Source: Tolypeutes matacus
Taxonomy: Eukaryota; Chordata; Mammalia; Cingulata; Chlamyphoridae
Direction: 5' to 3'
DNA: 64,000 nucleotides
Assembly: GCA_026826555.1 (NCBI GenBank)
Contig: JAKSZT010053837.1
Coordinates: 1,008,770-1,072,769, forward strand
In this document: in pieces, positions 1 to 12,349 of the stretch
Layout: each line of letters begins with the position of its first letter
Position numbering within the stretch: the stretch's first letter is position 1
Translations under genes and position numbers: made by a program
The notes under the pieces: model-generated
Database searches by the model: none
Told to the model about the DNA's origin: nothing
What the model saw: only the letters and a program-made list of their open reading frames with translations

Positions 1-845
1 GTAGTAGGTTTACAGAAAACTCATGCATAAAACAGAGTTCCCATATATCACCCTATTATTAACACCTTGCATTAGTGTGGTACATGCGTTACAACTGATG
101 AAAGAAAACATTTTAGAAATTATACTATTAACTATATGGTTTACATTAGGGTTCACTGTTTGTGATGTACATTCCTTGCTGTTGTTTTTTATTTTTATTC
201 TGGTAATGTATATACAACCTAAAATGTGCCCCTTTTACATATATAATTCAGTGCTGTTACTTACATTCACAATGTTGTCCTACCATCACCACCATCCATT
301 CTCAAAGTTTTTCCATCATCCATCATCCCAAATAGAAACTCTGCAATTTAAGCATTAACTCCCCATTCCCTACCCCCCACCCTACCCCCTGGTAACCTCT
401 ATTCTTGTAAATGACTCTATGAATTTGCTTATTCTAATTATTTCATATCAGTGAGATCATGCAATATTTGTCTATTTCAATCTCGATTATTTCACTCAAC
501 ATGTTGTCTTCAAGGTTCATCCATGTTGTCATACGTATCAGAACTTCATTCCTTTTTATAACTGAATAATATTCCATTGTGTGTCTACACCACATTTTGT
601 TTATCCATCCATTGTTTGGACACTTGGGTTGCTTCCATCACTTGGCAATTGTGAATAATGCCACTATGAACATCAGTGTGCAAATATCTGTACAAGTCCC
701 AGCTTTCGATTCTTTTCGTGTAACCTAGAAGTGGGATTGCCAGCTTGTATAGTAATTCTGTACTTAACTTTCAGAGGAACCGCCAAACTGTCTTCCACAG
801 TGACTGCAACATTTTACATTCTTACCAATTATGAATGAGTGTTCT
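1..845 (-). mobile_element. L1 3' region, antisense
   Basis: The sequence reads as the reverse complement of the 3' UTR and end of ORF2. CAACATGTTGTCTTCAAGGTTCATCCATGTTG and the 'GAATAATGCCACTATGAACAT' block recur at 8480, 29860 and 32610. The element continues beyond the left edge of the window. Confidence 0.8.
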
Positions 846-916
846 TATTTCTCTACATCCCCTCTAACTTGTAATTTTCCATTTTCTTAATAGTAAATAT
901 TAAATATTTACTATTT

Positions 917-1385
917 AAAGGGTCCAGCCTTCCTCTTCCTCTTAAGGTTCCAAGGTTCCAGCTTCTCCCAAAATCAGCTATAGGCTGGGATAAGTCTCAT
1001 CTCTCTCCCAGGCTTGTTCCTCTCCGGGCTCAGCTGCTGTCCTCTCTCCACAAGGTCAGCTGTAAACTCTCAGGTGAATAGCTCATCTCTCCTCCGGGGG
1101 CCTCTGCCGTGTCTAATGGAACGTTCTCTCTTTCCTCATATATCTGCTTCTCCTGCATGTTTGCTTCCCAGGCTCCGGATCAAAACTCTAACTCTCTTCT
1201 CTGCTGTGTAGTTTTCTCTGTGAGTCTGCGCCCACCAAGGGGGTGGGGACTCAATGTCCTACTGACGTGGCCCAATCAAAGCCCCAATCTTAATTTAATC
1301 ATGCCCAGGGACAGATCAGTTTACAAACATAATCCAATATCTATTTTTGGAATTCATAAACAATGCCAAACTGCCACAAAGGTCT
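917..1385 (-). mobile_element. Truncated LTR, same MaLR-like family
   Basis: CAGCTGTAAACTCTCAGGTGAATAG, a CCCACCAAGGGGGTGGGGACTCAATG segment and the CAAACTGCCACAAA end match the minus-oriented LTRs elsewhere. The outer end with TGTATTAGTC is absent, so the copy is truncated on its left. Confidence 0.75.
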
Positions 1386-1399
1386 ATGGAATAAGTAAA

Positions 1400-2085
1400 C
1401 TATAATGTAAACTAAAGAGTAAACCATAATATAAACTATAGACTTTGACTTGTATCAATGTTTCAGTATTGGTTCATCAACTGTAACAAATGTACCACAC
1501 TAATCTAAGATATCAATAATAGAGGAAATTACGTTTGTGGGTGGGTGTGTGTGAGTTATATGGGAATTCTCTATATTTTTTTTTTAAAGATTTATTTATT
1601 TACTCCTGCCCCCTTCCCCCGGCCCCATTGTTTTGAGCTCACTCTCTGCTCTCTCTCTGTGTTCTTCTGTGTCTGCTTGTCTTCTCTTTAGGCAGCACCA
1701 GAACCGATCCTGGGACCTTCAGGAGTGGGAGAGAGGCGCTCAATCTCTTGTGCCACCTCAGCTCCCTGGTCTGCTGCATCTCTTCTCTCCTCTGTGTCTC
1801 TTATTGTTGTATCATCTTCCTGCACCAGTTTTCCATGCGGGCCAGCACTCCTGCGCGGGCCAGCTCTCTGCTCAGGCCATCTCGCCACACGGGCCAGCTT
1901 GCCTTTCACCAGGATGCCCCGGAAATTGAACCCTGGACATCCTGTAGGGTAGATGGGAGCCCAATTGCTTAAGCCACATCCGTTTCCTTCTCTATACTTT
2001 TGGTGTAAGTTTTCTGTAAAGGTAAATCTAAAACGTCTCTAAAAATAAAGATTAATATTACAAAAAAATAAAAATAAAAAAAGAA
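1400..2085 (+). mobile_element. L1 3' end, sense, split by a SINE
   Basis: The 3' UTR signature (AACAAATGTACCACACTAAT, GGGAATTCTCTATACTTT, TCTGTAAAGGTAAATCTAAAACG) ends in AATAAA and an A-rich tail. The SINE at 1576-1987 interrupts it. Confidence 0.75.
1576..1987 (-). mobile_element. Dimeric DAS-type SINE
   Basis: A T run at the left, a central AGCCCAATTGCTTAAGCCACATCC head complement at the right, and two tRNA-like halves. The exact 9-base duplication TTCTCTATA is at 1567-1575 and 1988-1996. Confidence 0.9.
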
Positions 2086-2089
2086 GTGT

Positions 2090-4535
2090 GAGTCCCCCAA
2101 CTTCATTCTTCTTTTAAAGATGGTTTTGGTTATACATAGCCCCTTACCCTTCACTATAAATTTACTGATCAACTTTTCCATTTCTGCAAAGAAGGTTGTT
2201 GGAATTTTGATTGGGATTGTGTTGAATCTGTAAATCACTGCGTAGAATTGACATTTTAACAATATTAGGTCTTCTAATCCATGAGCATGGAATATCCTTC
2301 CATTTATTTAGATCTTCTTTGATTTCTTTTAATAATTTTTTGTAGTTTTCTATGCAAGTCCTTTACATCCTTGATTAGATTTATTCCTAGATATTTGTTT
2401 CTTTATGTTGTTATTGTAAATAGAATTTTCCTTGATTTCTTCTTCAGATTGTTCATTATTACTGTTCAGAAATACTACTGATTTGGGGGTGTTGATCTTG
2501 TACCCCACAACTTTGCTGAATTCATTTATTAGTTATACCAGCTTTGTTGTAGATTTTTCAGGATTTTCTGTATATTGGAGTATGCCATCTGCAAAAAGGG
2601 AAAGTTTCACTTCTTCCTTTCCAATTTGGCTGTCTTTTATTTCTTTCTTTTGTCTATTTGCTCTAGTTAGAATTCCCAGTGCAAAGTTGAATAACAGTGG
2701 TGACAGGGGGCATCATTGCCTTGTTCCTGATCTTATAGAGAAAGTTTTGCACCATTGAGTATGATGTTAACTGTGAGTTTTTCAGATATACCCTTCATAA
2801 TGTTACATTTCCTTCTACTCCTAGTTTTCTAAGGGTTTTTATCAAGAAACAGAGCTGGCATTACAGTGACTATAATTAGCAGTGCTAGTATATGGATAGG
2901 ATAATGGGTGAAAGGGAAAGTTTAGGGTCATGCTTGTCACTAGAAGACAAGCTAGTGGATGAAACATGAGACCATATAGCAAAATGACCCTCTTGAAAAC
3001 AACATGTGGCTAATAGTACGACTATAAGAATGTTTTTCCATAAATCAGTACAAATGTATGTTAATATTACAAGATGTTAATAATAACATCTTGGTATTTG
3101 GGTAAAAATACACCTAAAGCAAACTAAAAAAAAAGTCTCAAAAACAGACTTAAATAAAATACACCAAAATATTGGCCACACAGCTCTGGGTGGTAAAATT
3201 ATAGGGTGAATGTGTGGGGGTGTTACTTTCCTTTTTATGCATATTAGTATTTTCAGATTTTCTACAACTGGGTATTCCTTTTGTGATTAAAAAAAAAATC
3301 TTGAGCATTAGGAAAGAAACTTTCAAAGGTGCTTGCTTTGATGCTGATTAGTAATTAATGTAACCTGCTAATTACAAAGCACTCTGTTTATTAAAGGAGT
3401 CTCCTGTCCTGTGCCTGGAAATAGAAAGGGTGAGGGATGCTGGATTTTGTCAAATACCTCTTTTGCATCAATTGAGATAATCATGTGGGTTTTCTTCCTT
3501 CATTCTGTTAACGTGGTGTATTACATTAGTTGATTTTCTTATGTTGAACCAACCTTGCATACCTGGGAAAATCCCACTTGATCATGGTGCATAATTTTTT
3601 TAATGTGCTATTGGATTCAGTTTGCTAGTATTTTGTTGTATATTTTACATGTATACTCATAAGAGATATCGGTGTATACGTTTCTTTTCTTGTGGTACCT
3701 TTACCAGGCTCTGGTATGAGGGTGATGTTGACTTCATAGAATGAGTTAGGGAGCATTTCCTTCTTTTCAATTTTGTGGAAGAATTTGAGCAGGATTGGTG
3801 GTAATTATTCTTGGGATGTTTGGTAAAATTCACCTGTGAAACCATCTGGTCCTGGGCTTTTCTTTGTTGAGAGGTTTTGGATTACTGAGTCAATCTCTTT
3901 ACTTGTTACTAACTTGTTGAGATCTTCTATTTCTTCTTGAATCAGTGTAGGTCATTTCTGTGTTCCTAGAAATTTGTCGGTTTCATCTAGTTTATCTAAA
4001 TTGCTGGTGTACAGTTGTCCATAGTATCCTCTTATAGTCCTTTTTATTTCTGTGAGGTCGGATGTAATGTCCCCCTTTTCATTTCTGATTTTAGTTATTT
4101 GTGTCCCCTCTTTTTCCTTTGTCAGTCTAGCTAAAGGTTTGTCAATTTTACTCATCTTTTCAAAGAACCAACTTTTGACTTTATTGATTCTCTCTCTTTT
4201 TTATTCTCTATTTCATTATTCTCTACTCTAATATTTATTTCCTTCCTTCTGCTCACTTTGAGTTTGGTTGTTCGTTTTTAGATTCTCCAGTTTTGAGGTT
4301 AAGTCTCTGATTTGACATCTTTCTTCTTTTATAATATAAGCATTTAGAGCTATACGTTTCCCACTCAGCACTGCCTTTACTGCATCCCATAAGTTTTGGT
4401 ATATTGTATTTTCATTTTCATTTGCCTCAAGGTATTTCCTAATTTCCCTTGTGATTTCCTCTTTAACCCTTTAATTGTTTAAGAGTATGTTGTTTAATTT
4501 CCACATATTTGTGAATTTCTCCCTCTGATATTGAT
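2090..4535 (-). mobile_element. L1 ORF2 region, antisense, with a foreign insert
   Basis: The reverse-complement reverse transcriptase/3' ORF2 text is recognisable in 2090-2840 and 3426-4535 (for example minus-strand peptide MSKIDKPLARLTKEKE near 4155). Both parts contain many stops. Between them, 2841-3425 holds non-L1 sequence that I cannot name. Confidence 0.8.
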
Positions 4536-5577
4536 TTCTAGCTTCAAGAAGATCAGCTTGAGGCAAATGTGAAGTTCAGGGTCCTTTCTGTCTTATCTGA
4601 ACCTGCATGGAATCATGGATCCCACTTCTTTTCCCGGGTTTGTGTTTGCTAGTGGTCACAGGAATTCCCCCATTTGCAGTTTACAGTTCAAATGAAAGCT
4701 TCCTCTACTGCCTTTGAAATAGAGAAAAGCTCTTGTGTGACTTAATGCAGGCAGTTCTGTGCCCTAGTTCACTTGACTTAATTGTTTCTTACCCTGCTTT
4801 AACATTCGCAGTGTGCTTCTCTGTCTTCAGAACAAATTCTGTGATGGCAAGCCCAAGACAAGTTTTCTATTTCAGTTTTTCAGACTTCCTCCTGATAGGT
4901 TTGCACTGACATACAGGTACCCCAGTATGCATGCAAGAGTTACTCTGGTCCTTTTGGAACAGGGTCAGGGATCTACAATGGGAGCACAAGCTGGGGGGTC
5001 CTCCTCATGTTGTGGAGGGGGCACCAGCAAGTGCACCAGGACCTTCTTCTATAGCATTTGAAGCTGCATTTTCTTGATTCAGCCTGTGCCTGGTAAATGC
5101 AGCCTTTTAACTGTTTCCTGTATTTTTGAAGAAAACTAGTATCTTTAAAGATTCCTTTGCCATTTTTTGCATGAAGGGAGTTGGAGCAATGGCCATGCCT
5201 CAGAGCTGGCCCCCAGTGAGCTGAAATAGCTGATAAAAGACAGTAATCAGCAATCAGACCACACTCCCCCAGAGTTTGGAGGACTAATCTTTATGGTCCC
5301 ACCCTGGCACCAGCACAGGAACCCAAGCTGTAGTCCCCACTGCTGCCCATCATAAGGCTGGGATGTGGGACATGGAGGCTACTATAGGGAGAGTGAGATT
5401 ACCACAATTTACCAGCCTCTTCCTCTCACTCTTCCTCAGATGCTACACAGTGTTCCACTAGACTTCAAAGTTTCAAAATAGCTGATTCAGACAGTTCCTG
5501 CCAGTTTAGTTGTTTTGGTGGAAGGACTGATTCCAGGAACTTCCTACTGATCCAACTTCCCACAGTCCTCCTCTGAA
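4536..5577. other. Unassigned stretch, possibly old L1 5' sequence
   Basis: No gene, RNA or clear repeat end is visible. 5440-5577 (TGCCAGTTTAGTTGTTTTGGTGGAAGG) is faintly like antisense L1M sequence. The open frame at 4813-5061 shows no domain. Confidence 0.35.
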
Positions 5578-7170
5578 AGATGTTTAATAAATGGTGCTGG
5601 GGCAATTGGATGGCCATTTAGAAAGAGATGAAATATAGATCCACTACAATACCATATACTAGAATGAACTCCAGATATGTTGGTGGCTGAAATGTGAAAA
5701 ATGAAACCATAGAAGCACTAAAAGAAAATATGGATGAATACTATTATAACCTGGGTATAGGAAAAGCCTTTCTAATTAGCACCAAAAGTCCAGATTCATT
5801 AAAAGAGAGACTGATAAACTTGGTGCAGCAGTTTGATACTGTTTATGAATTCCAAAAATAGATATTGGATTATGTTTGTGAACTGGTCTGTTCTTCTGGG
5901 CATATTAGATTGGATTGGGTTTAGAGGTTGCACATTTACTTGATTAAATAATGATTAAGGCTTTGCTTGGGCCATGTCAGTAGGACATTGAGTCCCTGCC
6001 CCTTTGGTAGGTGGGAACTCACAGAGAAAACAACACCGTGGGGGAGTTAGTTGGCGTTAGGGATGCCAGAGCCCTGGGAAATAAACACACAAAAGAAGAA
6101 CTCAGAGAAAGAGAGACAGCTTTGTAGATATGGTAGAGGCCCTGGGAAGACAGATAGCCTGATAGTCTACAGCTGACCTTGTGGAAATAACCGAGCAGCT
6201 GAGCCCAGAAAGAAATGAACCCTGGGGAGAGAGACAAAGCCTGAAGGAATTGGGACCATGGAGCCATAGGAGGAAGAGGGCAGCTGAACCTCACAGAAAC
6301 TGGCAACCATCTTGCTCCCACACGTGGCAACAGACTTTGGTGAGGGAAGTAACTTACTCTTCATGGCCTTGTGACTGTAAGCTTCTACCCCAAATAAATA
6401 CCCTTTATAAAAGCCAAAAGATTTCTGGTACTTTGCATCAGCACCCCCTTTGGCTGACTAATATACTTGGCTATTTAAAAATAAAAATCTTTTACTAAGC
6501 AAAAAGATACTAAGAAAAGCTAAATGAGAAATGACAAACAAGAGAAAATATTTAACTCAATATTACAAAGTGCCAATATCCCTAATATACAAGAACTCTT
6601 AAAAACTCAGTTAAATAAGACCAAAATATGATGGACAAATGGACAACAACAACAACAAAAAAGTGCAACAGATGACTCAAAAAATAAGATAAAATATAAC
6701 TCAAACATATAAAAAGATATTTGAATTCCCTATAAAAGAAAAGCAAATTAAAGCTATATTTTATTTATCAGATTGGCAAAAATATAGAGAAATTAGAAAT
6801 CATTCATTGTTAGTGGGAATGCTAATTGGTATAACTCTTATGGAAGGAAATTCAATAATACATAGCAAAACTACATATGTGCTTATATTTTGACCTAGTA
6901 TTCTCTTTTCTAGGAATTTACCCTGAAGAAACATCCAACAAGGAAAATAAATTTGAACATATTAATCATTACAGCATTATCTATAATTGTAAAGTACTGG
7001 AAACAATGTAAATACATATGTATAGGAGAGTGATTAAATAAACAATGATACATCCATGCAATGAAGTACTAAGAAGCTGTAAAAAATAATGAGAAAACAG
7101 CAACAGCAACAAAAGAATGTAGACTATCTCTATGAACTATATGGAGTAATATCCAGAATATACTGAGTAT
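5578..7170 (+). mobile_element. L1 ORF2 3' part, sense, split by a solo LTR
   Basis: AATAAATGGTGCTGGGGCAATTGGATGG (5585) and the AAAAATTAGAAATCATTCATTG region are L1 ORF2/3' text. The parts 5578-5823 and 6466-7170 join cleanly across the LTR. Confidence 0.8.
5824..6465 (+). mobile_element. Solo LTR, armadillo MaLR-like family
   Basis: It starts TGCAGCAGTTTGATA, ends GGCTGACTAATATA, and has an LTR-type AATAAA (CCCCAAATAAATACCC) near the 3' end. The 5-base duplication CTTGG (5819-5823, 6466-6470) is exact, and the L1 reads straight through when the LTR is removed. Confidence 0.88.
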
Positions 7171-8540
7171 TTTTTCATGTGCTTTTTGGCCATTTGTATA
7201 TCTTCTTTGGAGAAATGTCTATTTGGATCCTTTGCTCAATTTCATTGAGTTATTCAATTGGGTTAATTTATTATTGAGTAATAAAAGTATTTTATATATT
7301 CTAGATACCAGCCCTTTTTCAGATGTATGATTTGCAAATATTTTCTTTCATTACATGTTTTTTTTTTTTTCACTTCCTTGTTGATGTCATTTGAAGGACA
7401 AAAGTTTTTAATTTTTTTTTAAAAATAGGGGTATGTATTTTTTTATTAGAGAAGTTGTGGGTTACAACAATCACACGTAAATACAGGATTCCCATATACC
7501 ACCCTATTTTTTAACATCCTGCATTGCTATGCAACATCTGTTACAATTGATGAGTGCACACTTTTATAATTGTACTATTAACAATAGTCCATGGTTTAAC
7601 TTAGAGTTCATTGTGTTGTGCAGTTCCATGGATTTTTTAATAATTTTTTGTTGTTCTATTGTTCCTTTTTTATTTTAAAAACTTTTATTGAAATATATCA
7701 TTCATACATGAACATACATAAACAATAAGTGTATAGTAAAAGTTGTGAACTTACAAAAAAACATGCATAACATACAAGGCTCCCACACATCACACCACCA
7801 ACAACACCTTGCATTGTTATGGAACTTTTGTTACAAATGATGAAAGAGCATTACCAATATATTACGATTAACTATAGTCCATATCTTACATTTGGTGTAT
7901 TTCCCCCCAATTCACCCTATTATTAGCATCCTGTAATAGTATTATATATTTGGTATAGTTCATGAGAGAATGTTCTCATATTTGTTCTGTTAACCACAGT
8001 CCATTATCCACCACAGGATTCACTGTGTTATACAGTCCCATGCCTTGTACAATCCATTCAAAGTGTACACTCAGTGGCTCTCATTTTCATCACAGAGTTG
8101 TGCTTCCATCACCTCAGTCAACTCTAGAATGTTTTCATCTAGCACAACAATCACTATGATATACAGTCCCTAGATTATCCTCTAGCTTCCTTTCAGTTGA
8201 CATTTATGTCCCTAGAATACCAAAATAACATCTTAAAACCAGTGGTGTTAGTTATACTCACTATAATGGGTTACCATCAGTTCTATTCAGTTCCACACTT
8301 TTACAATAAACCTTATTAAAAACTCTATGTACATTAAGCATCAGCTCCCTTCTCAACCCATATTCTATCTTCTAGTAACTGATACTCTAGAATTTATCAC
8401 CATGAGTTTACTCATCATATCTAGTTCATATTAGTGAGGCCATACAATATTTGTCCTTTTTTTTTGTCTGGCTTATTTCACTCAACACAATGTCCTCAAG
8501 GTTCATAATGTTGTCATATGCATCCAACATGATCCTATAT
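7171..8540 (-). mobile_element. Antisense L1 fragments including a complete 3' end
   Basis: 7171-7400 is antisense ORF2 (TTGGCCATTTGTATATCTTC). 7430-7640 and 7668-8540 are two partial copies of the armadillo L1 3' UTR. The second begins with the TTTTATTTTAAAAACTTTTATTG tail complement and ends at the CTCAAGGTTCATAATGTTGTC block. Confidence 0.75.
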
Positions 8541-8968
8541 CTAGCAAATCCCAAAAAATCCACAACAAAACTACTAGAACCAATAAATGAGTTCAGCAAA
8601 GTGGTGGGATACAAGATTAACATGCAAAAATCTGTAGTGTTTCTATACACTACTAATCAACAATCTGAGGAGGAAGTCAGGGAAAAAGTCCCATTTACAA
8701 TAGTGACTAAAAGAATCAAATATTTAGGAATAAACTTAACCAAGGACATAAAGGAATTGTATTCAGAAAACTATAAAACATTGCTAAAAGAAACCAAAGA
8801 AGACCTAAATAATTAGAAGGATGATCTGTGTTCATGGAAAGGAAGAATAATTAAGATGTCATTTCTGTCAAAATTGATCTACAGATTCAATGCAATCCCA
8901 ATAAAAATTACAACAGTCATTTTGCAAAATTGGAAAAGCCAATTACCAAATTTATTTGGGAGGGTAAG

Positions 8969-9684
8969 TGTAGCAGTTTGAAATTATTTTATGAATCCCA
9001 AAAAGAGAAGGATTATGTTTGTGAATTTATTCTTCTGGATGTGATACCTTTTGATTGCATTAAATTAAGTTGAGAGGCCTTTGATTAGATTACCTTTTAA
9101 GATTAGGGCTTTTGATTTGACTATGTCAGTAAGGCATGACTCAGATTGAGTCCTTGCCCCCTTGCTGGGTCTGATATAAATGGACGCTCACTCAGAGAGA
9201 CAAGGGAAGAGAGAGAGCTGTCATTTTTGATCCTGCCATATGTCAGAAAGGAGATTGCTCAAACAGCTGAGGCCCCAGAGAGAGAGGAGCAATTTTTAAT
9301 GATAGCTTACAGCTGAAATTGGTAAGAGAGCAGAACAGCAGAGACTAATATAGATGGCCCCAAAACAAACAAGCCCTTTGCCAGGATAGAGAGGACTATA
9401 AGATCTCTTAAGCACAAAGCCTGAAGAGGCTGGGCCCACGAAGCTCAAGAGGAAGCAGAAGCCCAGGGCAGGTGGTGAGCAAGGAGAGACCAGGCAGAGA
9501 TTGTCTGCCATCCTTCTTCAACATGTGGCAGCTGGCTTTGGTGAGAAAGTACCTCTTATGGTGCCTTGAGTTGGACTTTCCATGGCCCTTAGGATTATAG
9601 GCTTTTACCCCAAATATATACACTTTATAAAAGCCAACAGATTTCAGATACTTTGTATCGGCACCCCTTTGGCAGATTAATTCA
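8969..9684 (+). mobile_element. Solo LTR, armadillo MaLR-like family
   Basis: It begins TGTAGCAGTTTGAAAT and ends GATTAATTCA, 716 bases, with perfect GTAAG flanks (8964-8968, 9685-9689). It interrupts a sense L1 ORF2 segment. It carries the family's AAATATATACACTTTATAAAAGCC region near the 3' end, with the AATAAA mutated. Confidence 0.9.
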
Positions 9685-10853
9685 GTAAGGGACCTCAAAC
9701 AGCCAAAAATATCTTTAAAAAAGAAGAACGAAGTTGGAGGACACTCACTTTCTGACTTTAAAGCATATTACTTAGCTACAGTAGTAAAAACAGCATGGTA
9801 CAGGAATAAAGATAGACATGTTGATCAATGGAATAGAATTGAGAATTCAGAAATAGATCATCACATTTATGGTCAAGTAATTTTTGACAAGGCTGTCAAG
9901 CCAACCCAGCTGGGCCAGAAGAGTCTATTCAACAAATGGTGGTGCTGGGAGAACTGGATAGCCATATCCAAAAGAAAGAAAGAGGACCCTTATCTCATAC
10001 CTTATACAAAAACTAACTCAAAATGGATCAAAGACCTAAATATAAAAGCTAGAACCATAAAACCCCAGAAGAAAATATAGGGAAACATCGTAAATATCTT
10101 GTGGTAGGTGGTGGCTTACAAAGCACGAGCAATGAAAGAAAAAAATAGGTAAATGGGAACCTCCTCAAAATTAAACTTTTATTTTTGCTTCAAAACATTT
10201 TTTCAGGAAGGTAAAATAGCAACCTACTCAATGGGAGAAAATATTTGGAAACCACATGTATTAGTCAGCCCAAGGGGTGCTGATACAAAGTACCAGAAAT
10301 CTCTTGGCTTTTATAAATGGTATTTATTTAGGGTAAAAGCTTATAGTTACAAGGCCCTAAAGAGGACAACTCAAGGTTACTTCCTCACCAAAGTCTGTTA
10401 CCATGTGTTGAAGAAAGAGAGCAGGTAATCTCTGCCTGGTCGCTCCTTCCTTCTTCCTCTTAACACTCGGTTCTCTTCAGCTGCAAACTATCAGGCAAAT
10501 GGCTCATCTCTCCCCGGGCCTCCAGGATGAAAACTGGCAAAGTTCTCTCTCTTCCATGTCTATAGAGCTCTTGTGTCCTCTTCTGTGTATCTTCTTGAGT
10601 GAGTGTCTATTTCTATCAGCCCACCAAGGGGGCAGGGACCGAACTCTGAGTCACACTCTGCTGATGTGGTCGAATCAAAGACCTAATCTTGATTTAATCA
10701 AGTAAACATAACACTTTTAATTCAATACAATCAAAGGGTATCACACCCAGAGGAACAGACCAGTTTACAAACACAATCAATATCTTTTTTGGAATTCATA
10801 AATAATATCAAACTGCTACACTCCACCCTCTGAATTTCAAAAAGGACATTACA

Positions 10854-10889
<36 letters not shown>

Positions 10890-10999
10890 TAAATCAGTAA
10901 CAATGCTAAGTACAAAATCATATCACAGTTTATAGAAATACAGTTTTTCTTGGGGCAAAGTTCCCTCTGGCTGTAGACCTGTGAAACTTACAAAACAAT

Positions 11000-12349
11000 T
11001 TATCTGCTACCAATATACAAAGGGTCAGACATGGGATAAATATTTGCATTACCATGAAGAGAATTTGGTAGGGAAACAGAAGTCACTGATCCCAAACAGT
11101 TCTGAAAAGCTGCAGGGCATACTCTATTAGATTTCAAAGTTTGAGAGTCATTCTTAAGATGATGGTTTCTTCTCCTTGGGGCCTCATGAGGGCCCATCCT
11201 TTCCACAGGCTTGCTTAATGGCCATTTTCTTAGTTCCACCCTCATCAAGCATCTGGGTAGCAACTGAGCTTCAGGCCTCACCCTCCAAGAACACTGGGGT
11301 AATGGCCACTCTTTCCCCAGTCTCTGGGATACAGTCTCAACCCCCTTAGTACAGTGAGGTGGTGACAACATTTCTAATCTCTGGTGTACAGGCCTAACTC
11401 TCTCAGAACAGTGAGTTGGCGACCTGGCCTTCCCTAATCTATGGGGAACAGGCCCACCCCTCTCAGAGCACTGGGGTGTTGATCTCACTCTCCCCAACCC
11501 TTGGGGAATGTGCTTCACCCTCTTTATAGGCTGGCGTGGCAAAACTGTCCCTGAACAGTGGGCTGGAACATATACCCTCTTCAAATGCTGGGGTAAACTC
11601 ACCCTCTCTGTACACATGGGTGGGGTTCCTTTCTCGGCTCAAGGAAATGTCTTAATTCCAGACGTCAGCTTCCAATGTTTTCCTCTTAAAGCCATTTTCC
11701 CTTCCATCTCTCCCCTCCATGTCTCTCTTAGTCCAGGCTGACAGTGGTTTTGTTCATACAGATCTTGCAAAAATTTTGTTGGTTTATTTTGCAGGAAGCA
11801 GGGGTCCAAGCCATCAGACAGTAAGACTTTCCACAAGTCTTTCCTGGATAAATGCATTTTAAATCCTGACTTATAAGTTCCATGTTTAGTTAATTCCTCA
11901 AATAGGTCACTATCGCCTGGGGGCTTGATTTCCAGAGGCTTGTAATTTCCGTGATTAGTTTCTGGTTTCTTTGTGCCCAACAATTCAGTTCTCAGCTTAT
12001 CTCTTTCATTTAGCATTTTACTATAAGCTGCAAGGAGAAGCCAGGCTGCATTCTCCAAGTTTGAAAGCTCTTCAGCTAAATGTCTAACCTTGTCATTTTC
12101 AAATTCTTCCTTCCACATAAGATCAGGAATCAATTTTGCTAAGTTCTCTGCAACTTTAAAACATGGATCACCTTTCCTCCAGTTTCCAATAATAGTTTCA
12201 ACATTTCCTTCTAAAGCCTTATCAGAAATAACTTTAGGCTCCATTTTCCTACCAACAGTCTCTTCAAAGCAGTCTAGGCCTTTTCCATTAAGCATCTCAC
12301 AATTCCTCCAAAAAATATCCCTTACCCATTTATAAAACCTTTCCAGCAT
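11000..12349 (-). pseudogene. Gag-like frame of the MaLR element, one internal stop
   Basis: One frame runs for 450 codons on the minus strand and is broken by a single TGA at 11639-11641. The upstream part (236 residues) has a Gag-like central section including a LENAAWLLLAAYSKML motif, as in ERVL/MaLR interiors. The downstream part (from 11617, 205 residues to the stop) is mostly a degenerate repeat of 19-20 residues with recurring P-x-C-S-E-R-V-R and R-L-G-K signatures. The remote relationship to retroviral Gag is known for MaLRs in general. The repeat domain is not one I recognise. Confidence 0.7.
11270..11610 (-). repeat. Coding minisatellite in the MaLR interior (57-60 bp unit)
   Basis: About six degenerate units follow each other. 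The landmark CACTGGGG/CAGTGAGG falls at 11292, 11352, 11409 and 11469, with weaker copies near 11529 and 11587. The unit is a multiple of three, so the frame is kept through all copies. Confidence 0.75.

Noticed and set aside
23..358. 111-codon frame at the left edge
   Set aside because: It lies entirely in antisense L1 3' UTR sequence that recurs at 7480 and 29400.
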